64,000 bases of DNA from Xiphophorus maculatus (lineage: Eukaryota > Chordata > Actinopteri > Cyprinodontiformes > Poeciliidae): NCBI RefSeq assembly GCF_002775205.1, contig NC_036450.1, forward strand, positions 13,845,479-13,909,478, written 5' to 3'. The notes beneath the pieces are model-generated. The model saw only the letters and a program-made list of their open reading frames with translations. It was not told the origin of the DNA and made no database searches. Shown in pieces: positions 35,304-47,340 of the stretch (position 1 is the stretch's first letter; the number at the start of each line of letters is the position of its first letter). The translations under genes and the position numbers were made by a program.

Positions 35304-38300
35304 TCAGTAGACAGGCTTGTAGAAAATCTGACCACCCAGAAACCTGCGCCTCAGTTCGTTCCACAGCAGGCTGCGCTCCCTCTGGGATCCTTTCATGAAG
35401 CCCCGGTTCTCTTGAGCACGACGAGACAGATAAGGGATCACCTCATTGACAGGGCCGTATGGGACGTACTTGTACACTGGGAAACCTGCTTGACCTGTTT
35501 TCAGCATGGAGACGAAAGACAAATTTGTGAAGCTCACTGTTGCCACCATGTGAGAATACAATGTCATGACTTCAAGACTGCAACATGGTTTTCAAATCTT
35601 GTCTACAAGATCAAAAAATACAAAAGATAATTCAGGGATAAAGAATAAAGCTGTTTTAGAAATAAGGGGTTCTGGTCAGATCAGAGAAGAGTGAACTTCT
35701 TAGCCTACGTCCAAAACTGTGTGACGCACATTGCCGCCCACATCATCTTATGATCAGCATGATAATGTGAGTATGATTTTCTTCAGCAGGGACAGGTTAG
35801 TTTGTCAGGGTTCATATGAAGACAGATGGTGGGAAATACAGGTTAATCCTGAAGGAACACCTCTTAGAACAGCAAAAGAGTTTAAATTCATATATATATA
35901 TATGAATAATTCCAAGCGCTAACATGTTGTAACGTGATACGTATCTTGTTTAAACGTGATAGTTATCTTGTTTTATCTTGCTACAGAAGCTATGTGCTTC
36001 TGTAGGAATGCTCTTCCGTACAATCACACTGATAAAGTGAAACAAGATACAATATGTTTTTAAATGAGGCCTGCCTTATTTAAAGAGAAGCTCACTCTGA
36101 AGACTTTTCTGGGACGCAAAAAGGTTAAATAATCCACCTTGTTTATGCTAATACTGCTCGCCATCGCTCCTTCTCAGTCTACACCAAACCACGGCCACAC
36201 ACACTCGAGCTCGAGGCAAGTCCATCCTGATCAGATGAATCCTGTGGCAGCGGACTGACCCTGGGCTGACCAAAATTAGCCCCAATGAGCTGCAAACCGA
36301 GGGGCTGTGGCTGGACGCCTGTCAATCATTCTGAGCCGTGACAGACAGTAACGCTGAATGGGGCTGACAGAAGTTAGCCCTTTGCAAAGACCCAGGGATT
36401 TTCCCCAGGCGGTTTGACACCAGGTTTGTAGAAATTTCAACAAAATGTGATACATTATTTCTAAAATTTATTTCTTTTCAGGTATTTAATTTTAAATTGT
36501 TTATTCTAACAACTTTATTGTAAATGTCAGAGAGGGCTTACCCTACCAGCCCATTTATACCAGCTGTCCCTGAGTGGTTTAAATGAAAACTTACTTGATT
36601 GATACAGACATACCTCCAAAAACTTGCAGGTGCAATTGCAACAAAAAGTGGCTTTAGAAAATGTTGATTCAAGTCTTGTATTTAGTGTTTAATTAAAAGA
36701 ATAGCAATATAATTTAATTCTGAGTTCCCACATCGTCTGCATAGTGTTACTTTAGGTCAAATTGGGTAATATTGGGTTGACACCAAAAGGTTGTGATGTA
36801 TGTTTGGCAACTTTCACTAAAGGACACCAGGAACTTGTTTTCTCTCAACACATTCACTGCAGGTCTTTTTTAAAGGTCATCGACTCGCCTGACTGTGACT
36901 AGGCTGACGTCTGTGGTGATCATGTTTTAGCTGAGCCTTTGCAGCCACATGAGGCTGTGACATAAGCCTTTCTGATTTCATAACCTAGTGTTTGCTTTTA
37001 GTATCTGAGCTGCACACAACATACCTAGCGGGAAGCTGATCTGGTCACACATGCCGAGCAGCTGTCCAAAGTAAACTTTATTGTCCGTGGGTGACAGACC
37101 CATTTCATTCATCCTGAAAAAAATTGGAAAAACACACGAGGTTATCTGAAGACTTGTGAAACATTATATTATCATAAGTCAGAGCTATTAGGACTGTTTG
37201 ATGCTTCAACACAATCTGGAATCTAATGAAGGAGCAATATTCAACTTTAATTTGGATTTTTATGCAGGACAGAGAGAAAAACATACTTTTCAAGAGTGAA
37301 CTTCACAGTATCCTCATTGTGAGTAGCAACCATAACATTTGCTTTTCTGTTGTGTTCAATCTCCTCCAGGACATACTCCAAACACCTGGACAAACAAAAA
37401 GTCAAATGGTAGAGATACAAAAACTATCTGACTGAAGTACAGAAAGGCTCTGGGAACCAAGTCAAGACTTACTTGTGGTACATCCTGTTTGTGGCTTCGT
37501 AGTCGGGGTTTATTGGGTCTTCGTAGCCGATCTCCTGGGCTCTGGCTCTCTCTTGGTACATATAAGCGCCACGAACGAGTTTGGCACCAAAGTACCAACC
37601 CTCTCGTCGGGACAGCTCTACATCCAAAGTCACATTGTCGTAGGCTTCCTAGAAAACCATTGACAATAGGAAAAATGTGATGAGCATTAGTACCACTCAG
37701 TCTTATTTAGGCTTTTAGAAAATATAGTTTTTTTCACAATGAAAACATTTGATAACATATGGTTGTAACTGTGAGAAGTTATTTCTCTTTTTATTGAATT
37801 TAATTTAAACTGAAACAAAATGTAATAACATTGTGACAAAAAGGTAATATTCTCAATGACTACACATTTTTATTAAGAAAAATGTTCAGGGTTTCAAAAG
37901 GTGAAAATATTTATAGCAACCTTTAATTATTACCATAACTTCATCAAAATTATGTTAATAAAAAAGTTGTAAGGAATAAAATCAAGTATAATAAAACAAA
38001 GTGACCTTTCTCAATTTTCCAGTTTTGAAAATAGTAATAACCTTATCTATAACTACAAGGTAAAATCAATATCAATCCTCCAAAATCCCTAATAAATAAT
38101 AATATTCACCTTAAGATAACACTGGTAAGTGTTGAAAATCACTGGCTTTTCTCTGTTGAACTTCCTCTGCATCTCCAAGGTGAGTCGACTGATAGCTGGT
38201 TGGAAGTACGTCTGCTCAGCATCCACCATGAGCCTCACTCCATTCTCCAGAGCATGCTGAAGCACAAAGTAGTTCTCATAATGCTTCTTGATAATGTATA

Positions 38301-41300
38301 CTACAGCAGTAACTGAATATGTGCACAAGGCACACAGAGCCTGTGGTTAATATCTATATTTGGCATTTTGTTTTTCCTTAAACAGCACCTCTATGGTACG
38401 TTATAATCAATTTGCGTCTATATATTATTTAATGTACTGTTGGTAACTTTGGTCATCTTTTTGAGTTCTCACCTTTGCTAGAATGTCGACTCTCTGCAGC
38501 ATTCTCTTCATCTGGCTCTCCTCCTCGGCTGTAAACGTGTTAGACAAAGATTCCAGCTGGCCTGTCTGCACAGCCAAAACACAGAGTCATTAGCACTCTT
38601 ACTGAAGAATATGAACTCCTTACCATGGCGTGTGTCATACAGAGAAAACTGCAGGATTCTTTCCCTAACTGCTTCAAGTTTCTCCAATATTCGGGGTCTG
38701 TCTTTTCTCTAAATTGTGATTCCAATATTTTTTAGTTGGGGGGGAGGAAGATGTTTTTTTCTATATCAGTGAATTCAGATCTGATTATTTTCCACCAAAT
38801 GAACAGGAAATCAAGCATAAAGTGGAAGAGATGTTCTTGCCAGCATCTACATTTCTGTTCCTGAGTAACAGGTGCTATATCCCCATCTGTTACTCATACT
38901 TTGCTTTAAAAATAGGGCATTAATCACATAGGTTTATCTGACAAGTGCTTTTGTTGTTAATTTAAAGGTTTTGTAGGTATGCAGCATACATTGGAACAAC
39001 TGCCAATTTGTCACCAGCTCACTTCTGAAAACACCATAAAATTTGCAATGACTTACCTCAAGATTTGGCACCATGAGCAGATTGGACATTTTTGTTGTAT
39101 CATTTATCAGACTGTTCCAGTCCAGCAAGTCGATTGTTCTGGGGATATCAAATGCAATAGAAATGCAATAAATTCAGTAAACGCTTCATACAGTTTAAGG
39201 ACGTCCAGCCAATAAATGAGGTGTAAGGAAAAAGGCACCACTGCTGTTTCTCAGCAAATGGACGGTTATCTTACCCTGACAAACCCAGCTTCTCCCCAGT
39301 GAACCAGTTCTCAATGTCATCTTTGGCTGCTACACCCATTTGAGTCAAACTTTCCTATAGAAACAAAATATAACAATACAAATAAAAAATTTTGTTGGTT
39401 TAAATAGTAAACATCCCACAAATATACGAACAGAAGTGTTCTAAAATAATCTAAAAAGAATATTCAAAGATACCCGTCCCAGGTGAGCATGTAGTTACAT
39501 GAAAAAGGCATAAAATACCTTCAGCTGCTCCAGTTCCAGTCTTTTCTCCAAAGCAGTCATGTCAGATTTTCCTTGCTGTTCAGCGAGGAAGTTAAAGAAC
39601 TTCCTCCATTTGACAAGGACCTCTGAAAACTGAAGCTGTTTAAGCAAAAGATAAGATTTTAATCATAAACATGTAATAAAAGTCAACTGCAGTTCTGTCT
39701 GACACAGATAACAACTCAGATGTAACTTTATTTAACTTTGATAAATATAATATGTAATCCAAAAGATGGAAAAAGTGGCTAATTTAGTGAAATGATGCTC
39801 ATTACTTATACAAAAAGATGTAAAGTTATTCTTACAAGGAACTGTGGTCGTCCCAGTGCAGTCATTTTAATTGCAGAGAATCCATCATTTGAAACTCCAC
39901 CTAAAATAAATAAGCAGTGTGGTTTAAAAATGGCTGGTCATTTATTGCTAAAACTAATATTTACTTTTTTAATGGACATCACATGAGTACATATGCAACC
40001 GACAGTGTAAAAAATATGTTGCAATAAACTAGATACAGCAAACATGTTGAGTAATAGACGTGCAAAAAACCACAGTATACTGTTTGGCTAATCAGCAATG
40101 ATGTTTGTGAAGTTTGATCTGCTTTAGATGGCAAAATATTTGCTTTTCTGGTCAGTGAATGTCTTGGCTCCATCATAAACTCAGAGGAACAACACAGTGA
40201 CCTTGTTCTACTGCATAGAAGATACTGCCTACACACCAGCTCTTCATACAACTAGTAAAAATATATAATCTTCAATTGTATTAATAATGCATTCATTTAT
40301 TTGAACTTTTTCACTTTAAAAATAAAAACAAATACTTCTTTCCCTAACTGCTTCAGATATTACCTACCTGATGCTTTAATACAGTTTATGAATGTCTCCA
40401 TTTGATTGTCACATTTGGCTTCATCAGCATAAAAGTATGTGCGAGCGCTGATGACACCTCCACGTCTGTCCCCAAACTGACGGTGGGCCTTGTACTTCTT
40501 TTCACGATGATCTGCACCTAAAGAGGAAAACTGATCTTAACCAACTTATGTGAGGAAACAATGCACTTCAACTTTGATTTTTATGGAGTAATTTACATTT
40601 TTATGGAGTAATTTTATGGAGTAATTTACTCAGTACTAGTAACTAGTACTGAGTTACTAGAACTCAGTAACTAAAGTTTTGATGCAACATTTTGTATCAA
40701 AAATGGTAAAAGTTATCATTAGTATAATTGTATTTCATCTTAAAGAGCTGAGCTATTTCACATAAAATATTATATATATCATGAAACATATACAAATAAT
40801 AATATAGCTAAACTGAGTAACCGCAAGAACATACATGGAGAAACATTTCTTTCGGAGAAAGCCTTGCAGCTGGGTTTAAGCGTTAAACTCTTCACATGAA
40901 TCAAACGTCATCCTGCTGCAACAGCTGAACTGGACATCTCATACCTAATGAGAACCAGCTACAACCAGTGCGGTCCAGCCAAAAGCACATGTTGGCATGA
41001 GAGTCCAGCATGTCACTCTGCACTAGAACAGCTTTCACTTGCAGTGTCATCATTCCAAACAAGGTGAACCCTCTTTTCACCATATCAGCCTACTTCTCTG
41101 CCGCTTCTTACTACATGGAGCATATAAGCTGATATGTTGCACAACTTTAAATAAATAAATCATCCCTAATGTGAATCAATATACACACCTGGGCTTTCCT
41201 TCTCTGCCTTGGAAACACAGGAACTGGGGAAAATAAAGGAGATTTGCATTAGAAGACTCGGTTATTCTTTATAGAATGCATTAATAAATATTTTCTACTG

Positions 41301-44111
41301 ATAAATTATATTTTCACAGTAAATCTTATGTGCTGAGAAACAATGTGATTCTGATTTATGCTGACTTGCTGAGATATTCTGTCTTTTTCTCTTTCTATTG
41401 AGGCAAACAGTCTTCTTGATATATTATCAAAGAAGGTACTGAAAAACAGAAAATGCTTTTTGTAGTAAAAGCATGTGGACAAAAATAAACTGTGCTTATT
41501 TATTGCACCAGAGACAAGTTCACAATCCTTCTTTGCAAGGGTGTGAGTGTATAATAAAGAGTTACAACACATAAGCCTTAAGCGTTGGCAGCCTTTTAAT
41601 AATGTTGACTCCTCCAGCTGGATATCAGATTCAACCAATCAGAAGAGGGAGGTATGTCCCAATTGGCCAATAGGGGACAAGAACTGCTTGTGTTGTTGAA
41701 AATAAATATAAAACAGTAAGATTTGATTACAGGCCTTTAAAGAGGCGAAAAACATGCTGTAGATTACACAGATCAGGAGGCATAGCGGAAGCAATACATG
41801 AAGAGATAAGATAAGAGCAGAAAGTACAGTACAGTGGAATATTATAGAGTTTATGGAAGGAAATAAAATACTTAATTTAAAAGATGAAATCAAACTTTTA
41901 TTCTGAATGTAATATGTGGAAAACCTCTGGTCTTTGTCTATCTTATATGTTAAGCTGACTTATTCTGAAAATATTCCAAATTGGAAAAATTCCCATGCAA
42001 ATTATAGAAAGTAACTAACAGTTGGGGTAATTTAAACAAACTCTATCATATTTAAACAGAAATCTATTTTATTTTGCCATGTAATAATTGCAAGATAAAA
42101 CATTAATACAATATGTACACATATTTGCCTAGTAGTATAATCAACAGTTCCATTAACTTTGAGCTCTGTGCTCAAACATGCAGGCTTAAAAGGCCTGGGG
42201 TCAACATTGATCATGTGATGGAAGACTCTGCATGTAATTGCACCGCCTCACTACCCCTGCAGTTTGCAGGTTGTCATGCGCATGTGATTGAGCAATGGGG
42301 TAAACTTACTTAAGGTTACTTGCATGAGATCTGGTTGTAAATGATACCCCCTGACCCCCCAAACTATCTAATAATTCTGTTAATTGTTCCAAATGAAAAT
42401 AATTCCCTGGAATTTTACAACCCTAGTATTTAAAAATAGGGAATTAGGTAATGAACAGCGAAGTTGCTCTTTCTTTTCTACCACATTTCATGCAAGTATG
42501 ATGGTGGCTTAATCTGTTTCTGTAGTTAGGCTGCAGTCAACATGAAATGTTGTCTACTCTCCAAGCAGAGGCCAAAGAACTAAAGAAACACTTTCTGAAG
42601 CAATTACTGAGCAATTTCAGTATGGGAGATCTGCTGAAATATCTCAATATTTAAATGCTATTATTATTATTATTGGATATAATTTCACCTCATAGTCATA
42701 CTCCTGTAAAGAAGGAGTCTCAGGAAATGTGTTTTGTCAGTGGTATTTAATGTTATTCCTGCAGTTGCTATCCAAAACACACTACTCATGTCATAAATAT
42801 GCAGAGGGATGGTTTTCACTCTAACTTTAAATAGCCGTCTGAATTCCCAGTTTTTAGTGCGTTTGTTTTATTGTTGAATGACGATAAAGGCTTGGACAGA
42901 AAGACTCTGTTGTGGTGCAGACACACCCATTAAGCTACAAACTAGGCTATAAGGACAGACTGTGCAAATGTACTTGTGTCAACTGGTTTGCATGTATTAA
43001 GCTTGTTATATAACTACAGAGGAAAGGGCCTGCCTTCCTTTTACATGCGAGGCTTACTAAACAGTGGTACAACTACTTAAATACAAACCTGAGTTCACAT
43101 TGCAGATAACTCAACCTTTACCCTCAGTGAATACAGTCATATTCAATAAATTGGAATATGTGTTCAGATGAGGCCCATTTCTCAGATTACAATTACCTTT
43201 TCAAAGTAACAATTTAAGCAGGTATTAAGCATACATTTCTATAAGTACACATTTTTGTTTTTAATACTATTTTTGTCATTGGTCTGGTGTAGATATTATA
43301 AATTTAAATGTCATATTTTTATTACATGTAAGTGGGAAATTATTTACAGAAATAAAAGTTTTCAAACATTCATCTGTGTATATTTGACCCATATAATGTG
43401 TTTAAGTTTCTGAAACAAATGAGTTTCAGTAGTATTTTAATTAAGTGAATGACTCTGTACTTACTCCATTTCTTTCTTCTCTGCCTCCTCTTGTGTCAGA
43501 TCTTCTTCCACACTGTAGTCCAGCACTGCCCCCACACCAAACGCCTGGTTCTTGTGGATTAAAGGTTTAATAGCGTTATGGTCTTCCCCTGCCACAAACT
43601 GACCATAGAAGGTCATCTTCATCAGCTTCTCAAACAACCGCTGACCCAGGAGCTTCCTACTGAGTTCCATCAGCTGAAAGAGCATGGAAAAGAGGTTATA
43701 ACGCTGGTTTGTTTTAACACACAGTTAACTTGCAAGTTGAATTACAACGATTTCAGATAAACTCACCTCCTTGTTCTTCTCAACAAGGATGTCGATTGTA
43801 CACAGGTTGAAGACCAGCAGACTTCGCAGCAGCTCGATGTTATTCTTACTTTTATATGCGTCTTCGGTGTTGTCGAAGTCGATGTGAATTCTCTTCAGAC
43901 GCACGTCTTTGGCGTTTTTGGTCTGGCTGATGAGTTCTATTGGGACAGCATCCACCACCGTGCAGCCCTCTAGCTGCCGCTGCGGCTCCTTCTCTTCCTG
44001 GCTCTTCGGGGATGCCACAGTTGACCGACATCTTGAAGGTGAAATGCGAATTTTGTTGATGTTTCCCGACTTCGCTCGAGCAAGAGACGCAACCAACTTT
44101 GTGTAGGACAT
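35304..44111 (-). CDS. prodh: Proline dehydrogenase 1, mitochondrial (proline oxidase)
   Basis: PRODH is the FAD enzyme that oxidises L-proline to pyrroline-5-carboxylate on the mitochondrial inner membrane and passes electrons to ubiquinone. Fourteen exons were assembled: 44111-43767, 43673-43465, 41223-41189, 40517-40368, 39900-39836, 39635-39519, 39354-39275, 39138-39057, 38565-38473, 38256-38110, 37648-37473, 37385-37287, 37113-37025 and 35494-35304. All phases close, giving 625 aa (human 600). The N-terminus ([17 protein letters not shown]) is basic, like a mitochondrial presequence. The barrel motifs [39 protein letters not shown] and [10 protein letters not shown] are present; the last holds the Arg pair that binds the proline carboxylate. 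The third exon is only 35 nt. An upstream in-frame ATG at 44240 is rejected because the conserved start is MSYTKL. Paralogue a or b is not assigned. Confidence 0.97.
36150..36425. promoter_or_regulatory. GC-rich island with two dyads in the last prodh intron
   Basis: This part of the 1.5-kb last intron is much richer in GC than its surroundings. It holds two copies of a 20-nt imperfect dyad, GGGCTGACCAAAATTAGCCC at 36263-36282 and GGGCTGACAGAAGTTAGCCC at 36361-36380, 17 of 20 identical and 98 bp apart. It does not look like a known repeat and could be an intronic enhancer; that is inference. Confidence 0.35.
40628..40654. repeat. Perfect 13-bp palindrome with 1-nt spacer
   Basis: ACTCAGTACTAGT (40628-40640) and ACTAGTACTGAGT (40642-40654) are exact reverse complements. 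The palindrome lies just after repeated TTTTATGGAGTAATTT blocks (from about 40577) in a prodh intron. A partial third arm (GAACTCAGTAACT) follows. Confidence 0.9.
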
Positions 44112-44290
44112 ATTTCCCCCTTTTTTAATTAGTTTTTTTTTTTTTTTTAAAAAAAACGCAGTGATCAGTTCCGGGCTGCTTGGCTCCTGCTTCAATGGGT
44201 GACGGTTGTGTAATGAGCGCGCGAGTCGGTGCGGCTGCAACTCATCTCTCTGGTCTCGAGGGGCGGTTCCTCACATGTCGAAGCACGCGC
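44112..44290 (-). promoter_or_regulatory. prodh: Probable prodh promoter and 5' UTR
   Basis: A CpG-containing stretch directly upstream of the prodh start includes GGGGCGG (44260, Sp1-type) and CACATG (E-box type). A T/A homopolymer run lies in the likely 5' UTR at 44130-44156. The transcription start is not visible. Confidence 0.4.
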
Positions 44291-44298
44291 TCTTCTTA

Positions 44299-44322
44299 TT
44301 AAAATAAAATAAAATAAAATAT
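44299..44322. repeat. (TAAAA)n short tandem repeat
   Basis: About five pentanucleotide copies just outside the prodh promoter. Confidence 0.85.
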
Positions 44323-44359
44323 CCTACATGGAATCTAACAGATTATGCTTTTGTTATTA

Positions 44360-44450
44360 CATTCATCCATCCATTATCTAACATGCAATCGCTTATCCCT
44401 GCATGGGTACGAGCCTACAAGGGGTGCTGGTGCCTACTTCAAGCAAACAT
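44360..44450 (-). repeat. LINE/SINE 3' tail, reverse orientation
   Basis: 'attcatccatccattatcta' followed by 'cgcttatccctgcatgggta' and 'ggggtgctggtgcctact' is the reverse complement of a common teleost retroposon end. Truncated copy. Confidence 0.6.
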
Positions 44451-45119
44451 CAATGCTTAAAAAATTACATCATCAGACAGACAAAAGAAGTTATGAGCAG
44501 ATTCTAAATACTAAAATAGAAAAAAAAAATAAATGACATAATAAAAACAACTAATTCAGGCAAAAGAAAGTCTTTCACAAATATTTTTTCTACGTAAAAC
44601 CCCGTTATAGATACTTTAAATGACAATAGTGGTGCTTACTGTGTGCTTGATCTCCAAATGGCACAGCAGGCGCAGCAAATAATATTAGAACAACAAAGCT
44701 TGTATACGCCCAAAAGTCTCAGTTTATCATGAACTTTATGCGTGTTTCTGTGTCTCGTGCATTTTTGGTTAAAATGTGTTGATTCTTCATTCATTAACGT
44801 TATTCGTCGTGGGTAAAATCTCCATTTTTTTTTATTCAAGTAAGATTAATTATACTTCATAAAAATATTACTGAGGCATTGGTACGGTGCACTAAAACTA
44901 CTCCTAAAAGCACACCTCACATTTACTCAAGTAAATGTAACTTAATAAAGTTATTCTACCCGACTTTACAAAATAAAAGTACATGAGATATAAAACTGAT
45001 TTAAAAAATAATTAATTTAATACTTTAGTTAATAGAATATCACTAGGAGTAATTTCTGAGATTTCAATTAAAGCCATGGTTGGTGAACAAAAAATAAAAA
45101 ACACAAAAACAGATATTAA
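44451..45119. other. Spacer between prodh and srsf9
   Basis: AT-rich, no exon or RNA gene recognised. Confidence 0.45.
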
Positions 45120-45129
45120 ATTTAGTCAT

Positions 45130-45288
45130 ACCCTTTCCTCTGGGGGCGGTAATGCACAACGAAGTATCCACACTTGCCGCAAACTCAAGAAGAAGAAGAA
45201 GCTAACTTTGCTAACACGGAAGAAGGTGTGTGCCTTGAGTAGTAGCGATCAAACAACAACACTCAGGTGTTATAAACGTCTTTGAAAG
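45130..45288 (+). promoter_or_regulatory. srsf9: Candidate srsf9 promoter and noncoding first exon
   Basis: A GGGGGCGG box (45142), a GAAGAAGAAGAAG purine run (45187-45200) and a possible donor (GAAAG|GTAATT at 45288/45289) lie in an otherwise AT-rich area. The first coding srsf9 exon is preceded by a TTTACAG acceptor near 47185, so an upstream noncoding exon is needed. This segment is the best candidate but is unproven. Confidence 0.35.
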
Positions 45289-47340
45289 GTAATTGTACTG
45301 TTTTAGTCGTAATTAGTTTTCATCACAACATACACGGTGTACTAAGTAATACTGCTGTTATAGACCGATAGAAATATTGGTGCATTTTAGCCGCAGTGGC
45401 AGATTCTTAGCCAGGTTAGCTGATCAACAAAGAAATGTTACTTGCGTATCCAACGAACATATTCAGGCTCAAGTCGATACAAAACAGAGATCCTGCTAAA
45501 TGAATGAGGTCACACGGTCAATAAACCAAATATGTGGACTACAGAAAGAAATGAAACATTTTAATGCCTGCTATATCTTGTTAGTTGTAGCAGCAACGTC
45601 TCTGTCGTGTTTATTAGCTTTAGCCTCCACATTTATTTGGTGATGTTGCAGTTTTATGGTGTAACTACATGCTGAAAACGTTACAAATAAATCTGATATT
45701 CTAGGCCGTGGGTGTATGCTTTCAGTTAGCGCTACGTGTTAATCTTCATTTAGTAGAAAAACAGGTCTGGTCGGTTCATCATAGATGATTTCTCAAGAAG
45801 GCCTTGGAAACGTCTTCGTTCTGAATAGTATAAAAGAAAATCAGCCTTTTAGAAAAGCACTGGAACTTGAATAGGTGTGCCAGTTAAAAAAAATCTTTGG
45901 TTTATCGTATCAGCTATTTTTATTTTTGATGTATTCTAAATATTCCACGGTGCATTTTTTGTGTGTTTTCTATTGAACTATAACAAATTTATGTTTTTAA
46001 ATTTCCATTTGTTGGATGATTTATTTCCCTCAATTTAAATCGAAATCTGCAAAATAGTGGTGTCTAAAGATCACACAAATTGCTTAGTTAAATGTAAAAT
46101 ATTTTTTACGAATTGACTTGAGATGTTGAGCAAACGCTGACAATTATTCTGCTGTAATAGTGATTACAATAAAAACAATTGAACTTTAATTAAATCTTTT
46201 ATTCAGCTAAAAGGTTTGGTTAATTTGTTCTAGAAATTTATTTTCACAATTAATAACACCAGCAGATAGTAGTTTGTGTCAAATAAAAAAGAACTGTTGG
46301 TGTGTTTTTTTTATTGCAACATATTTGTTAACTAGTCTAATTGACATATATAAAAATGTTTTTGATGGAAACATCAAAACATATGGAAACTCACGATTTT
46401 TGAAATGTAAGCATTGAAAAACATTAAGGGCGGCTTATTTATTTAACAAAACCAGCTAATAATCTTGAGTGAAATTTAGCAGTTTTGTTTTCAGACAATA
46501 TTTTGCTATAAATCATTATTTTTATCATCCCTGCTCTGAGCATCTTGCCCATGATAAACTACTAATAACTACATTTTGCTACAGTAAAGTCTCTTCCTAT
46601 AATATAACATGGTGTAAGTTACTGGTTGTCAAAGCACCTACGAAACATTCCTGTGGTTATTAGCATGGAAGCTCCAGTAAGAGTCGGTCTCCCTTTCCTA
46701 CCAAAAGAGTCTGATACAAAAAGACCAAAATTGTAAAACTTTTTGTGAAAGGGGGAAAATGGAAGAAACAACTTATTTGACTGTTTAAAAACCAACGACT
46801 AATTCATTATTTTTTTTATAGTACGTAGAATTTCTAATTAGGGATTAGAAGTATCCAAGGAACAGCATTTAGAAGTATGTAGGTTCTTAGAAATGATGTA
46901 GCATTATGATAGTTACTCTGCTCCTTTCTCCACTTCTCTGAAGCACTTTAGAGTTTTTATCACTTTCACAAAATCCTTAAACAACATTTAAGGATTTTGT
47001 TAATTTTTATATGAATGCTAACACTATGCAATAATTTCTGCCTAAAAATGCTGTTTCTTATTAAACATTTTCTACCCTCTTTTAAAGTTTCAGGCTTGGA
47101 CCCAGAGTTCTGAGACTTTTTTTTCTTGACCTCGTCATTTACTACTGTTGTGACTTCGTCTCCGGTTTACAGATTACAGATTTACAGATCTTTGTCTAAA
47201 TTAAGGAATTGGCCTCCAATGGACTAAGTGTATGGATTTGGAAGAGGACAATTTCCACAGCTGTTTCTGAAAGCAAGAGGTGCACTTACAGTCTGCAGTT
47301 GCCCCTATTCTGTGTCAGCAGTGCTATCCAGTCATTCAAC

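Noticed and set aside
44112-44240. N-terminal extension of prodh from the upstream ATG at 44240
   Set aside because: The extension contains a poly-Lys run encoded by a homopolymer; the conserved start MSYTKL is at 44111.
47209-47340. Upstream in-frame start of srsf9
   Set aside because: The leader is not related to SR proteins; [11 protein letters not shown] directly begins RRM1 as expected.
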